Positions 20,481-32,984 of a stretch of DNA of 64,000 nt are shown here, one piece after another; position 1 is the first letter of the stretch, and the number at the start of each line of letters is the position of its first letter. Under the pieces are notes generated by a model. That model saw only the letters and a list, made by a program, of their open reading frames with translations. It was not told where the DNA came from and did no database searches. The position numbers and the translations under genes were made by a program. Origin of the DNA: Theropithecus gelada (Eukaryota > Chordata > Mammalia > Primates > Cercopithecidae); contig NC_037670.1 of NCBI RefSeq assembly GCF_003255815.1, positions 33,060,378 to 33,124,377 of the forward strand. The letters run 5' to 3'.

Positions 20481-21425
20481 GTTCCTTCATTTGCTTCAGC
20501 TTTCAGGCCACATTTATTTACTGCCTACAATGTGACCACTATGAAGAAAATATCAGAAGTTCTCTCGAATATCTTCCAATCTAGTAAGAGAGACAAGATG
20601 TACAGAGAACGGAGGTAGGAAGTGGAACTGATAAGGGGCCAATGAAGTTTAGCTGGAGGTTGCAGAATGAAGGAAGTCTGAAGGGTACATAGATTTTAAT
20701 CTGAATTTTGGGAAATGTATAGAATTTCCATAGGTAGAGAGCCTTCCTGGTAGGAGAAACAGTGGATAGCGGTGCCCAAGTTACTGACTATTTGCACTCA
20801 CATGCAAACAGTAACAGTTACCATTTGCGTTTAAGTGCAATGAAAGTGAAAAAGTGTTCTGTGGGAGAGAATTAACTATTTAAGTAGGGTCAGATTCCTA
20901 AAGAATTTGAATGTCAAGCTGTTGGCATCAAGGTAGAAGGAAGAAAAGAAGCGACAAAGCAGCATTAAGGAAAATCCTTCAAGAATAAATGAGATGTGAG
21001 CTGAGGCTGACGTCAGAGACAGCTGTGAACATAGTGCTGAGAGTGGGAATGGAGGGGTGGGAAGAAATGTGAGAAACTGTGGAAGGACAAATAGTCAGAC
21101 TTGAAAATTCTTCCACAGAGGTAAGAAATCAGGGAGAAGGATCAAAGATGGCGCTGATAGTTCACATTTAAGTAAGTGAACGGAATGGTAGTGTCTTTAA
21201 GAGAAACCAGTATACTAGGAATCAGTGCAGATTTGGGGAAACAGATAATATGTTTGATTCTAAACAACGTATACTGAAGACAGGACATTTCATCCAAGGG
21301 GTGATATCAAGATTCATGTTGCAATTAGAGATCACCAGTTCAGAAGATAAGTCAGTGCTAAAGGTGCTCTTGTTGGAAATGTTCAAGTAGCTAAGAGAGT
21401 TGAGGCCATGGGGTAGACTAGTAGC
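20481..21425 (-). mobile_element. L2 LINE, reverse, long
   Basis: About 945 bp in reverse L2 order, from the 3' end (acatttatttactgcctaca) through ggtcagattcctaaag to the region with aatcagggagaaggatcaa, ggtgatatcaagattcatg and aagagagttgaggccatggg. No coding frame survives. Confidence 0.75.
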
Positions 21426-21439
21426 CCTGACTCTGGAAT

Positions 21440-21615
21440 AGGTGCTGTACATGAGTCTCCTCACAGCTCATGAAGTTAGTTATTAGATTCTGTTCTGCAG
21501 AAGAGGCACTGTGCTAGTGCCATTGATTAATGGGCGTGATCACACAGCTGGTAGAAGGCAGAACCAGGACTCAAGCTAAAGTCATTCAGACTCTGGCATT
21601 TGCACTGCATTATAA
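21440..21615 (+). mobile_element. MIR SINE, forward
   Basis: agaggcactgtgctagtg, atcacacagctggtagaagg, cagaaccaggactcaagct and cattcagactctggcatttgc match the MIR core and tail. Confidence 0.8.
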
Positions 21616-21796
21616 GACTAGAAAAGACAGCAAAGGTAAAGAACAGACTGAAAGTGAGATCCTGGAAGATGCCACCTTATGGGAAGAGGATGCTGTTCAC
21701 ATTTATTGATTTCTCTCCCTTTTGTCTCTTATTGCCTTTGTAACCAATCTGTGTTGCTCAAAGATTGCTACTCTCTTGTCTCAAAAAGTCATTTCT

Positions 21797-22101
21797 AGGC
21801 CGGGGAAGGTGGCTTATGCCTGTAATCCCAGCACTTTGGGAGGCCAAGGCAGGTGGATCACTTGAGATCAGGAGTTCAAAACCAGCCTGGCCAACGTGGT
21901 GAGCCTGTCTCTAACAAAAATACAAAAGTTGGCTGGGTGTGGTGGCTCACGCCTGTAGTCCCAGCTACTTGGGAGGCTGAGGCAGGAGAATTGCTTGGAC
22001 ATGGGAGGCAGAGGTTGCAGTGAGCCACGATCTTACCACTGCACTCCAGCCTGGGCAAGAGAGAGAGACTCCACCTCAAGGAAAAAAAAAAAAAAAAAAG
22101 A
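21797..22101 (+). mobile_element. AluS, full length, forward
   Basis: aggccggggaaggtggctta to an A18-type tail. The flanks aagtcatttcta (left) and gaaaccatttcta (right) form a target-site duplication with a few mismatches. The linker and right monomer are intact, with ggctgggtgtggtggctcac. Confidence 0.9.
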
Positions 22102-23855
22102 AACCATTTCTAGTTGATTCATTTTTACAGACTGATATGTAAAGCAAATAAGCTAAGAGTTTGTACGGACTGACAGTAGTAAAAGGTAGGAATAATATTA
22201 TTGGCATCTTGAATTCATTTGTGTTAATATCATAAGTAAAAGTTTGCTCTAAAAGTCTGCTCTACTAAAATATTAAATTTCATGCTGAGATACTATCTGG
22301 CTTTTATACAAACATTGTTACTTGTTAGTTACCTTGTAATAGTTATACTATTTCCCCTGTGATACTGAAGATTCTCACTTCAAAATGAGCTGAAGATGTG
22401 ACTCATGAGTTTACATAAAATGAAAAATGTAGTTTTTGTTCTTAATAAAGAGAATTTATGTGCCTGGTACATTGCTAAGACCAATGAACTGGCAGAGTCC
22501 AGATGGAAGCCAAGAATACAAGATGTTATGAGCACTAAACAGGGACTCCGAAATTACTTTCATCAGTAACCCCCGGCATCTGTGATCACCTTATCCATTC
22601 CTGGGATTCGTTTTTTGTTTGTTGCTGTGGTGGTTTTCCTTGTTGCTTTGAATAGGAGTGGCCAAGGGAGAGGATATCTGAGATTGGGTACAGGGTGTAT
22701 ATGCAATTAGAACATTAGGGCTATAGCAGTATTATCTTTAAACTTGAACACTTTAGAAATGGATAACATCCATAGCCACACATCTAAAAGATAGAGATTT
22801 TTTAAATACCCTAAAAACTGCTTAATTTGTAGCTCTAACAACAACAACAAAAATTACATCTGCTGAATTATGTTCATATCTGTGAGATTTAAGAAATGTT
22901 ACCCAGGATCTACATAAATATTCCACTTATGACAAAGAGAAGATGATTTTGATTATGAGAAAGAGATAACTTAAATATTTGAAATAGTTTTTAAGGATCT
23001 TCTGTTAGCAAATGTTAATGCAGTAAGGAAGAGATCGTGATCCTTCTGAAAGTCAGCGAAAGCGAACCAAAAAGGGATGACGTTAACTTCACGGGCATAT
23101 GCTATTTTAAGATTTGCACAGATTTCTGCACACTAAAAAGGGGGCCGTTCTCTCACTCCACACACATATGAGAGGGTGAGAGAGAACATCTCCAGTAATA
23201 GGGGCCATCCGCTGTTGGGTTCAGCCATTCTCTCTTAGAGGCACCAGAGGGCACCAGAGGGCGTGAAGATCAGAGCAGCAAGCCCCTCTACACTCTGCAT
23301 CTTTATGCTAGCTTCCACCATAATTAACACCTGCAGAATCCTGGGGTAGTTCTCTCACCACGCACTTGAAATGTGCCAGCTTTTAAGAAGCCTTATCGGC
23401 ACTCATCTCGAATTTAAGGCACACTCATTAGAGGTAAGCTGAGAAATTGGAGTCAAGGAGTCAAGCAGAGAGAAGGGGATAAGCACATGGACACATTGTC
23501 TTTGGTGGTTAAGAGGAACATTGCTAAAACAACGGCCTATCTCTTATTGGCCTTTCCTCCTCCCTGACATCACTCTACACTTATGCTTACATAAGTAGTA
23601 CATAAGAACTGTGTACATAAGTGTGTGTCTGATGCTCTAAGGAAGGATGGGCACAGGAAACAAAGTATAACAAAGGAGGCAACACTACAATGACTTAGAG
23701 GATTTAGTTTTTAAGAGCTTTTCCCCTACTGATGGATGCTCGACTGATTTTATCTCATCATCAACCTTGGAAGCTATTAGCAAAGGAAATTGCACTTACC
23801 ATCTGTGATGTCCTGGCAATAACTTAATATTGTTCTGAAGGTTTAATTCAAATCG
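22102..23855. other. Unique sequence with CTCF-like motif pair
   Basis: About 1.75 kb without recognised repeats. It becomes more GC-balanced at 23040-23480, where the tandem CTCF-like motif lies. No coding frame or RNA gene recognised. Confidence 0.5.
23241..23263 (+). promoter_or_regulatory. Tandem CTCF-like motif
   Basis: The 10-mer gcaccagagg occurs twice in a row, giving two overlapping copies of cacscagrgggc-like sequence (caccagagggca and caccagagggcg). Both fit the CTCF core, the second followed by gtg. They lie in repeat-free, comparatively GC-rich DNA. Binding is inferred from sequence only. Confidence 0.5.
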
Positions 23856-24020
23856 ATTTAATTCAGCAAACATTTATTAATCTCATGAATGTTTGGCACC
23901 ATGCTAGAAGCTAAGGGATACCAAGATGAACAATGCAAAATGTTTTATTTTTACGTCAAAGGCCTTAAAACCTAATAAAACATAAGAAAAAATATTAGAA
24001 AGTACAGTACAGGCTGGGAC
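23856..24020 (-). mobile_element. L2 LINE 3' end, reverse
   Basis: attcagcaaacatttattaa, tggcaccatgctagaagcta and gggataccaagatgaacaa are the reverse complement of the L2 3' terminus. Confidence 0.75.
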
Positions 24021-24039
24021 ATGAAAAAGTATAAACAGT

Positions 24040-24290
24040 ATGCTTAATCATTCATTTATTCACTTAATAAATATTTTGGCAACTATTATATGCCAGGAAC
24101 TATACTATGTGTGTTTGTAGACATTGGTTAACAAAGCAGATTTGGATTCTGTTCTGCCTTCACAGAGACAGTTTGGGAAATGACGGAGTGTTATGATAAA
24201 GAAACATTTGGCATGGGAGAAAGTTCCGAAAATCTACTTGAATAGGGTGGAATAAATGAACTTCCATAAGAGATGACATTTGAGAAGAAT
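24040..24290 (-). mobile_element. L2 LINE 3' end, reverse, second copy
   Basis: cattcatttattcacttaat, aactattatatgccaggaac and gagatgacatttgagaagaa are reverse L2 in order. Weak L2-like sequence may continue to about 25100 (around 24590-24640 and 25010-25080), but I would not rely on it. Confidence 0.7.
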
Positions 24291-24361
24291 CAATGCGTCC
24301 TAAGGATTAGGAAAAACACATTTTACATATACCAAACAGCTAAGGTGAAGATCGTGAAAAA

Positions 24362-24410
24362 CATGTGTGTATGTGTGTGTGTGTGTGTGTGTATACACAC
24401 ATATATATGG
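24362..24410. repeat. (GT)n microsatellite with TA end
   Basis: GT-rich run (gtgtgtatgtgtgtgtgtgt and onward) followed by acacacatatatat. The frames over it on both strands are low complexity. Confidence 0.95.
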
Positions 24411-25516
24411 CTTGGCCTAATTAAGGAACCCACAGAAGGCAAGCTGTCGTATATGTAATAAATGGTATGCAAATGCCAGTCTCTATAGAGCCTTGTAGAT
24501 GGTATTAAGAACTGAAGAAAGATAGAATACATCTAGCCACAGGGATCCACAAATCTTTACAAAGAAGGTTTCCATTTGAGAAGGATGAATACGATTTTGA
24601 CAAGCATGATAGTAGAAAGCAGGATTTCTGGATAAAAGCAATGTTATGAGCTTAGACACAAAAGTGATAGTTTGTGTATGATTTAGACCTTAACAGGCAT
24701 CAAGGTGTGAGTGGAGGATTCAATTGCACTAGGCAATTGAATCGTTCACCATGAGGCTGGAAGCACAGGTTGGAAAACATAATGGAGAACGAGGATAAAT
24801 TACTGGTTCATTAGGGGCATGAAGGAAAGTCACAGACATTATTACTGCCGAACAGTGATACCGTTGGCATTCCAGCTCAGATAATCTAATTTGGCAGAAG
24901 CATGCATTGTACATTGACAGGGACAGAAAGAGAATTTAGCATCTCTAGATACCTACATTGATGGTATTAAGGTCTTAGGGTGGTAAAAGTGCAACGAGAA
25001 GCAGGGTACAGATAAGAAAGTCATTGCCAAGGCAAAGTCTGATTATTGGATTTGAATTGGCTGAGAGGATCAAGTCAGAGGAAAACTTTTAAAAATAATA
25101 ATAATAACTTACATTTAACCCTGGGTAACTGAGAAAGTATTAATGCTACTACTAGTTAATTATGGCTAAGTAAAGCAATGGTGAATTCTATGTGTATACA
25201 CATACACGTGTGTGTGTGAGAGAGAGAGAGAGAAACAATAGTGCTGCAATCTGAATAAACAAAACAAAGTAATTAGGCAGTATCACAGCAATACTGTTGA
25301 GAATGACTAGGTGTGTTCTTGAAAGCATGATCCAGCATCCCAATGCAACCAATGGAAAAATGGAAGTCCAGCTAAGGATACAGAAAATGCAATGATAGTT
25401 GTTTCAAAGATGTTTGATTTGATGTAGTAAAGAGACAACCAGCCATTGCAATGAAGATGCAGAGCTTCAGAGGGATCAAACCCAGAAATAGAAATAGGAG
25501 GAGATTTTGCAAAGAA
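24411..25516. other. Mostly unique sequence
   Basis: No gene or clear repeat apart from possible weak reverse L2 and a (GT)(GA) microsatellite at 25207-25233. Confidence 0.45.
25207..25233. repeat. (GT)n(GA)n microsatellite
   Basis: gtgtgtgtgtgagagagagagagaga-type compound dinucleotide tract. Confidence 0.9.
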
Positions 25517-25525
25517 ACAATAGTT

Positions 25526-25821
25526 TTGTGGTTTTGTTTGTTTTTTGAGATGGAATCTCACTCTGTCGCTGGAGTGCAATGGTCCGATCTTGGCTCACTG
25601 CAACTTCCACCTCCCAGGTTCAAGGGATTCTCATGCCTCAGCCTCCTAAGTAGCTTGGATTATAGGCTTACACTACCATGCCCAGCTAATTTTTGTGTTT
25701 TTAGTAGAGATGGAAGTTTCACCATGTTGGCCAGGATGGTCTCGAACTCCCAACTTAGTGATCTGCCTGCCTCGGCCTCCGAAAGTGCTGGGATTACAGG
25801 CATGAGCCACAGCTCCCGGCC
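25526..25821 (-). mobile_element. AluS, reverse
   Basis: From the short T/G-rich tail and ttttttgagatggaatctc to gagccacagctcccggcc. Exact 9-bp target duplication acaatagtt at 25517-25525 and 25822-25830. The 125-codon forward frame over it (25451-25828) is an Alu artefact. Confidence 0.95.
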
Positions 25822-25830
25822 ACAATAGTT

Positions 25831-26599
25831 AAAGTATAGAAACAATGAAACTGCTAAGAAGTAACTTATAAAAGAAATAGAAGATGGCAGGAGAGAGGCA
25901 GGAAGGCAAAATAGAAAAATGATGGGAAGAAGAAGGAAAAGGACAATGAGAGTGAAGAGAAGAGCAGAGAGCTAAGAATTACACCTCTAGCAATCCCTAA
26001 AATTATAAAGAAGAGGAAAATGGTTCATTAAAGGACAGAGAAATGGAGAAGATAAAGTATCAAAAAGGCAGAATGAAGAAGAGCCAGTAAAATAAAAAGA
26101 AGTGTTGAGAAGAGAGTAGGACTTCGATTAAACAAGGTCAAGGTCACAATTTTATGCCGTACCCTTACTGAAATATATAGGAAATCTTGACATATGTATT
26201 TGAATAAGGATGGGATATATAATGCACATGTATACACATATACCCACATACATACATATACATATGAAAACTGGATAAAGAAAAAATTTTATAATGAAGG
26301 AAACAAACAAAAAAACACAAGAAAATAATTATAACTTGAAACCAAAAACGATAAAGAATATTTGCCAACTACTGTCAAATCTGAACCAAAATCAAACAGG
26401 ATAACAAAAAGAAAAGGCATATCTTCTCATTCTTTAAGCAGAGTGCAGATTTTCTTCTACAAAATGTGTCATAATACTTCAAAGTCCTGCTATGATGTTT
26501 TGAGTAAAGGAGGAATATATAAGATAAATCACAGAAAAACAATATGGGTGTCCTCAGTGCATTGCAGAACAGCTCTGCGAAATGACAGGACAAACGTGT
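25831..26599. other. Unique, purine-rich then AT-rich sequence
   Basis: Forward strand is strongly purine-rich at 25860-26120. No repeat family or gene recognised. Confidence 0.5.
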
Positions 26600-26613
26600 G
26601 AAGAAGCATTTCT

Positions 26614-26772
26614 TTCCTTTCTTTCCTTCCTTCCCTTTCCCTTTCTCTCCTTCCCCTTCCTTCCTTCCTTCCTTCCTTCCTTCCTTCCTTCCTTCCTTCC
26701 TTCCTTCCTTCCTTCCTTCCTTCCTTCCTTCCTCCCTCCCTCCCTCCCTCCCTCCCTCCCTTCCTTCCTTCT
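26614..26772. repeat. (TTCC)n / (GGAA)n microsatellite with (CCCT)n
   Basis: A long (CTTC)n run at about 26658-26731, then a (CCCT)n run to 26760. It lies between the left target duplication and the Alu body, so it is the mutated, expanded tail of the reverse Alu. Low-complexity frames of up to 159 codons over it are not genes. Confidence 0.95.
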
Positions 26773-27053
26773 GACTGAGTTTCGCTCTTGTTGCCCAGCC
26801 TGGAGTGCAATGGCATGATCTCGGTTCACTGCAACCTCCACCTCCTGGCTTCAAGCAATTCTCCTGCCTCAGCCTCCCGAGTAGCTGGGATTACAGGCAT
26901 GCGCCACCACACCCAGCTAATTTTGTATTTTTAGTAGAGACGGGGTTTCTCCATTTTAGTCAGGTTAGTCTCGAACTCCCAACCTCAGGTGACCTGCCCC
27001 CCTTCAACCTCCCAAAGTGCTGGAATTACAGCCGTGAGCCACCGTGCCCAGCC
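26773..27053 (-). mobile_element. AluS, reverse
   Basis: From ctgactgagtttcgctc to gccgtgagccaccgtgcccagcc. The 13-bp duplication aagaagcatttct lies at 26601-26613 and 27054-27066, bracketing microsatellite plus Alu. Confidence 0.95.
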
Positions 27054-27066
27054 AAGAAGCATTTCT

Positions 27067-27429
27067 ATTCTGTGTCTTCCATTTTCTATCTGGCCAGCGG
27101 GGAGGAGGATCCAGGGGCAAAGGAGGCTGAGGAAGAAAACAGGAAGCAGTGACCATACAACATACAACCAAAGGGCCCGTGAATCCAAAGACTTCTTCTG
27201 AGCCCTACCTTTTTGGAAGGCAAAAACAGGATGTTCCTCTGAGAGAAAGCATGTAACAGGGTGAGTGAGAGGGTTTTCAGGCCACATGCTGAATCAAGGC
27301 TGCAGGCTCTTGCCACTCACTTCCTACTTTGCTTCCCCTCCACATCCAATTATTCAACACTACTAATTCCATAGAAAAATGAAAAATAGTCTGAAAGGAT
27401 CCAATATGGAACATGGGTGTAGATAGTGC
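27067..27429. other. Unique sequence
   Basis: No recognised feature. Several reverse frames of 76-100 codons run across here into the Alu without coding support. Confidence 0.45.
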
Positions 27430-28430
27430 CAAGAAATTTAAAGGGAAAAAAAAAAATAAGCAAAAAGCAAATGAGAACAAGTACTCCAAGAGGAAACCAA
27501 AAATTATGTTAGACAAATAACTTTATTTTCTCAAATAAATTGTAGACAAGATGGTCTCTTGAAGGAAGAAGCAGGGATGATGTAAATGATAAAGGCATAC
27601 AAATGAGAAATAAGAAAAAAACAAGGAAGGGAGTTCATATAATTAACAAACAAATGAGAGTAACAAACATTTGAGAGAAAAAAAGCCACATTTGAGTAAC
27701 CAATGCAGAATTAACAGAAATAAAAACCACAGAAACATGACGGACAGACTTGAAATATCTCACAAAACAAAATAGAAAATAATAAGGCTTTTCGAAGGAC
27801 CATAAATATGGTAATAGCATTGGTAAAATGGCAATAATGTATTTTACCATAAATGTGGTAAAAGAAATAAATACAGTAAAAGATGTTTGTCATTTTTTTT
27901 CTTAAGGAGTATTCCTGAAAAAGAGAACTCAACAAATAAAGGAGAAAAAATAATTCCACGAATATAAAGAAAAAAAAGTGTTTCCTAAAATAAACCAATA
28001 GTCATTCTACATAGGCACCCTATGTTTCCAGAAAAATTTTAACATTGCAATCATCATAAACATATTCTAGTGAAGTTATTTAATTTTAAAGATAAAGACA
28101 ATATCTCACATGAGCATGCAGGAAGGAATAATATAAATGTCCTTTGATTTCTCTTTCTTCACATCTCATATCTGAAGACAGTGGACAGTCTCATAAATTT
28201 TGAAAGCGAGAAAAAGAATGTTGTACTCTCCTGAATTGCTCTTCTGGTATAGACAAGTATCCTGGAACAAAACAAAATTTTCCTGGGAGAATTACATGGT
28301 AAGAATATCCAGGAAAAAAAAAAAGATACTTGAAAATAAAGAATAGAGCCAAGATCAATCAACTATGAAAAGTATTTATATAAATGCTATAAACTTAAAT
28401 GATGTAAAAATAATGACGTACTATAACTCA
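27430..28430 (+). mobile_element. A-rich L1M/HAL1-like region (tentative)
   Basis: Strongly A-rich forward strand, with tctgaagacagtggacagtc and ctcataaattttgaaagcga resembling the internal region of old L1M or HAL1 elements. No frame survives and the boundaries are guesses. Confidence 0.4.
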
Positions 28431-30057
28431 CCAAAACAGAAAAGTAGCAAAGTAAATGAAGTGAGAATATGTGTGAGGGTAGTGAATGGTTTTACAGAGT
28501 GAGGAGTCAAGGAATATAGTCTAAAGTTGAAATCTGCAGTAAAAATCCACAATGTGTCTAATATTCATGTTTTTGTTATAGTTTCCTTAAATCAGAAGGG
28601 ATTTGCAGTGGTTAATTAGCTTGCCTTGAAGAAACATTTTCTTACATTTCACCAATTCCTGTAGTTTCACTTCAGCATCTCTTTCCTTAATTCATCTAAA
28701 ATTAAATGTAATAGCTTTATTGAAGAAGAGAAGTATAAGACAAATCAGCAGTCAGAACTTGGGGCTTGAGGTCTTTCTTAATGGCGTATGTAGACCCCAG
28801 CTGAGAGTTTAATTTTGACCCTCAGGTGTTAGTGCTGCTAGGTATTAGCTGATGTCAGATATTTGGTAGCACTGATCGAACAGTTTAAGAACTGCAGGAA
28901 TATATATGTTGCATCCAAAGGTAAAACAAATCAGGGCTCTATATCTGTAAATTAAAAAAAAAAAAAAAATCATGTTCTTAGGAATTAAAATAAAATTAAG
29001 CCAAAGGAAAAAAATGGAATGACAAAGATATCTATTAGAGCAAACATCAAATTAAGACCAATAAACCACTGAGTGTGTACTCTGGAGACATTGTGCCTTT
29101 CCAAATGGCCTAATGAGAGTGTGAGTACAACTCACTCTGTCGCTCTCCTGTCAGAAAATGACAGTTGCCTTTGTCAGTTCTACTCCCAGAGCACTGACTG
29201 TCACAGAGGGAAAACTTGGATGTGACAGCACCAACTTCCTGCCCTACAAGTAGGAGTCTGTGGGGACTGAACCAGTGCAGAGGAAGAATCATCGCTCTAG
29301 GAGTGAGTGTGTAAATTTAAATCAGCAGCAAAGCAGAGCCCGGTTACTGAAGGAAGGAAAGCTGGTTACAAATTTTCTCCCTCAGTTAGTCCTCCTCCCC
29401 AACCCTGACAAATGAATTAATTTTGTAGGTTCATTTCTGCAAAGTTAAAATGCATCTATCTTCTCCTGGGATTTTCTTCTTCTAAAGAAATGGAGGTTTC
29501 TGTCTCCCCACTGTCTGCTGAAGCTTTCAACAGGAACCAAAATTCTAAAACAAGAAATCCTTTAAGATATCAGATCCACATCTCCTTCACCTAAGAAAAA
29601 TATATAAGGCCTTTTACATTTTAAAAAATCTTACTTTCAACAAATTTCAAAATATTGGCACAGTTGGAGTTATGTAACCATCAACCAGCAGTGTCATATC
29701 TGTGTGATGTTTCATATCTCAAAACGTCCATTTGCTCTTCATTATAGATCAGATGTTAGCTCTACTTTTTGAGAAAATTAGAAACTAAAAACAAAAATAA
29801 ATAAACCAAACAAACAAATATTGTAAGTCCTCAAAAGGCCAAGTTACAATGTGAGCAGAATTGGGTTGAACTCAGGGGTCCTGATTCAAATTCTAGGTAT
29901 GTGTCACTGTCTTGCACTGCAACAGTCATTACCTGGGATCTCTAGAGGGCGTTAGCAACCATCATTCACCAATCCAACAAGTTTTTAAAATATGCTACTT
30001 TGACAACGTGAGCTACTGACAAGGATCTGCCCACAGAATCATCCTCATGTTGTGTGG
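28431..30057. other. Unique sequence
   Basis: About 1.6 kb without an assigned repeat, including an A16 run near 28954-28969. Around 29060-29550 composition is more balanced. A 60-codon reverse frame at 29110-29292 has no recognised homology. Confidence 0.45.
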
Positions 30058-30180
30058 ATATTTATTAAGCCCTACTGAACATATACCATTAACAAGGCTA
30101 AGGAGCTCAGAACTGACTGAGAATACAGATGGAAAAACAAGAAGGTAAACAAATAATTGGATTGTAGTCAGAAATATATA
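30058..30180 (-). mobile_element. L2 3' end fragment, reverse (weak)
   Basis: atatttattaagccctactga, aacaaggctaaggagctcag and gatggaaaaacaagaaggt parallel the reverse L2 3' end. Confidence 0.45.
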
Positions 30181-32984
30181 ATAGGGAACATACTTAAATA
30201 TCCTTTTTTATATATACCTTATCCTGTACTATTCTGCAGTCATTAAATGCAACATATGATCTCTGGAAAGGTCACCCAGAAAGTCTATAGGGATATTAAA
30301 CTGTGAGTGTTATTGGAAATGTTCTTCACAGAGTGCAAAAAACCATCAACATTGGTGCTGTATGGAATGCCAACATATTAAGATTTCTGCCAAGTAGCAA
30401 TCTGTAAAGCTAAAGTTTTTGATGAAATAATGACATAAAAAGTTAATGTTGACTTGTCTACCAGATAGTTTGGAGATATCACTGCCTGATTTTTGCTCTT
30501 CTTTTGTTGATTAGAATGACAAGAAGCAATGAATTTTCACCATTGGAATTGACTGCCCTATATGAGAAAAGATATTTGAAAATCTAAATACCAAAAACAT
30601 ATTGCTGTGCCAAACACTGATTTTTTTTTTCTTCTGAAGTTAACAATCTTAAATTAACTCCAAAATACGAGGACAAAAACTTTTGAAAATTTCTAGTAAG
30701 CTTTCAGAATTTGAAGTGTGCTGACCCACACCTAGTATAGAGATCTTTTCTTTGCTTCCTTTTATTTCTCCATTTCTAATTTCACTCCACATTCCTAAGA
30801 ACGAACATAAGCATCCTCTTGCAACAAATGTTTTATTTTCTATTCTCAGTATAGTTGCAAATCACTATGAAAATAAACGGAAACGGGGAGATGAACTATA
30901 TTACATTTCTGGTTGTCTTTTCTAACTATCAACCCAAACCAAAACATACATAATCTTTTGAATATTCACTTTTAAAAGCAAACAATAGCCTGAGTGATTC
31001 AAAATGGTGAATTTATCAAGATTATTTGTAATTGGCTTTGTAATGCACTACGTACTTTTGGCAGAACACACTAGTGAGTTTGCTGAGGCAAAGCACATAG
31101 GAAAAAGGGATCATCTAGAGGTTTAGAATATTCTATAATAATTCACTCAGAAAAAAATAAACATTTGATCATATGAGACAGAGTCAACAATTAAGTCAAA
31201 GAAGAGTTGCACCTGAGAAACAGTCAAATGTATTTATAGAGATTTGAGTGTTGCTTTTTTGTAGCTGCGTGAAGGTAGGCATTTGGGATGAGGCAACTGA
31301 TCCAAGCAAACAGAAACCATTGTTTCCAGAAAATGCTTCCAAGAGGGAGGGGAAAAGAAAGAAAGCAGTTGTAAAGGAAATAGGAAATTTGTCAAAATTG
31401 TAAACAAAAAACAGTATATACCTTGTCCATTCTTTTGCAATAATGATGACATGATTTTCCCATAGAGAGTGGCACATAGCAAAGCCTGACTTGTCAGAGG
31501 TCAGATATATTCAATAACATGTTTTGGCTTAACTTTTCAATGATGTATGTTCCTTTGTGAGTCTTCACTATATGTGGATCAGCTCATGGCTATAGATGGA
31601 ATCATTATTCTAATTTCAAAGAAAATGGGGCAAAAGAGCGAATAGGGAAGCTCACACTTATTAGCACTATTGGAAGAATAACTACTTAACTTCTTAGAAT
31701 GTATCAGAAGTATTATTCTCAAATTAGAAGCAGTATGGCATCTTCAGATGGGATTAAAATAATTATGAAGTGTTCAAAAATCTCTGCCATGGGATCTAAA
31801 TTTGCAGTGTTTGCCAAACAGAAAGAAGCCATAGACAAGCTTAGACAATTTTGATGCAGACTTTACAAATTTAGAAGCATTCAGTTGCTTAACTTAGCTT
31901 ATTTTTGCTGAATTCAATAAAGGCATATTGATTTTCTATTGACAGTGGGGAAGTTATTATAGCCATCATCATCAAGTTAAATATCACTGTCTAATTTATG
32001 GTAGTGTGTACACTATACAATTTCATAAAAATTAAAATGCATTTAATATAGCTTTCTTATTTGCTAGTATAAGTAAATTTTTAAAATAAGAAAAGCTTAA
32101 TATTATATATGTTTTTTTCTAGATGGTTAAACAATGCCAAACCATCCAGTGTAAAGTTAAGTTCAGTCAACCATTATAATCATCCACTTGCTAAGCCATG
32201 TCTAATTTCCATTTATTTTTCAAGCCAAATCTCCATGTTTTGGCCCCATGTTTATGTTTTTTTTTTCCCCCCAGCTGTTGTGTGTATCTTGTAAAATTGT
32301 GTCTATCAAGTAGGTGGGTTTGGTTGCTATTTTCTATAATATATTGTTTTTGAATTCAGCCTTAAGCTTTCTTGTTCTGCATTGAGAGTTACGTCGATAT
32401 TTCAGCAAGAGACTACTAGAAAATGTCATTAAGTGTTCAGACATAGTGTAAAAAAATATTATGAGCCAAAACAATTCCTGAATTTATTTTGCAGGAAACC
32501 ATTGCCTCTCCACTTTTAGTCCTTTGTCAAACCTGATCGACCTTCTGAAAGGCTGTTTTGAAAATATTGTTTCTATAAGTTAGGTATTGATTTCTCAAGA
32601 CTGCTGTGGGCACCCCCTTAAAAAGGGTATTTCAGGGATTCCAGTGAGATAAATAGCTACAGTTGTGCTTCATCCTCCCCTTGATTTCAAAGATTCTCAA
32701 AAATTATGTGTAAAAAAAATACATGAAAGACAATGCTATGTATAAACTATGAAGCTTAAATTGTCCCTTCTGATGCATTGCTCGAAATATGAAATGGCAA
32801 ATGGTGATTTTTAGAAGAATCTGCAAAACAAAAGTTTTAATATTCCTGAACACTTTGAGACTTCAGATCCCCTTTCCTAAAATGATGTTTGTGTTGCTGG
32901 TGAGGCATATATTCCAATCTTATTTTTTTTGTTTTTCAAAACTGTGAGTTAAAATAAAAAATAAGATAGGGATGAAAACATTTT
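30181..32984. other. Long unique interval
   Basis: About 2.8 kb in which I recognise no repeat, gene or RNA. It is AT-rich with a few A and T runs. The block 32450-32830 is less biased in composition and is listed as a candidate conserved element. Confidence 0.5.

Noticed and set aside
26375..26854. 159-codon reverse frame rich in KEGRKEGR, and overlapping frames
   Set aside because: Pure translation of the (TTCC)n microsatellite plus Alu sequence.
29938..29955. Possible CTCF-like word tctagagggcg
   Set aside because: Only the gagggcg part fits; the 5' half of the motif does not match, so it was not listed as a site.
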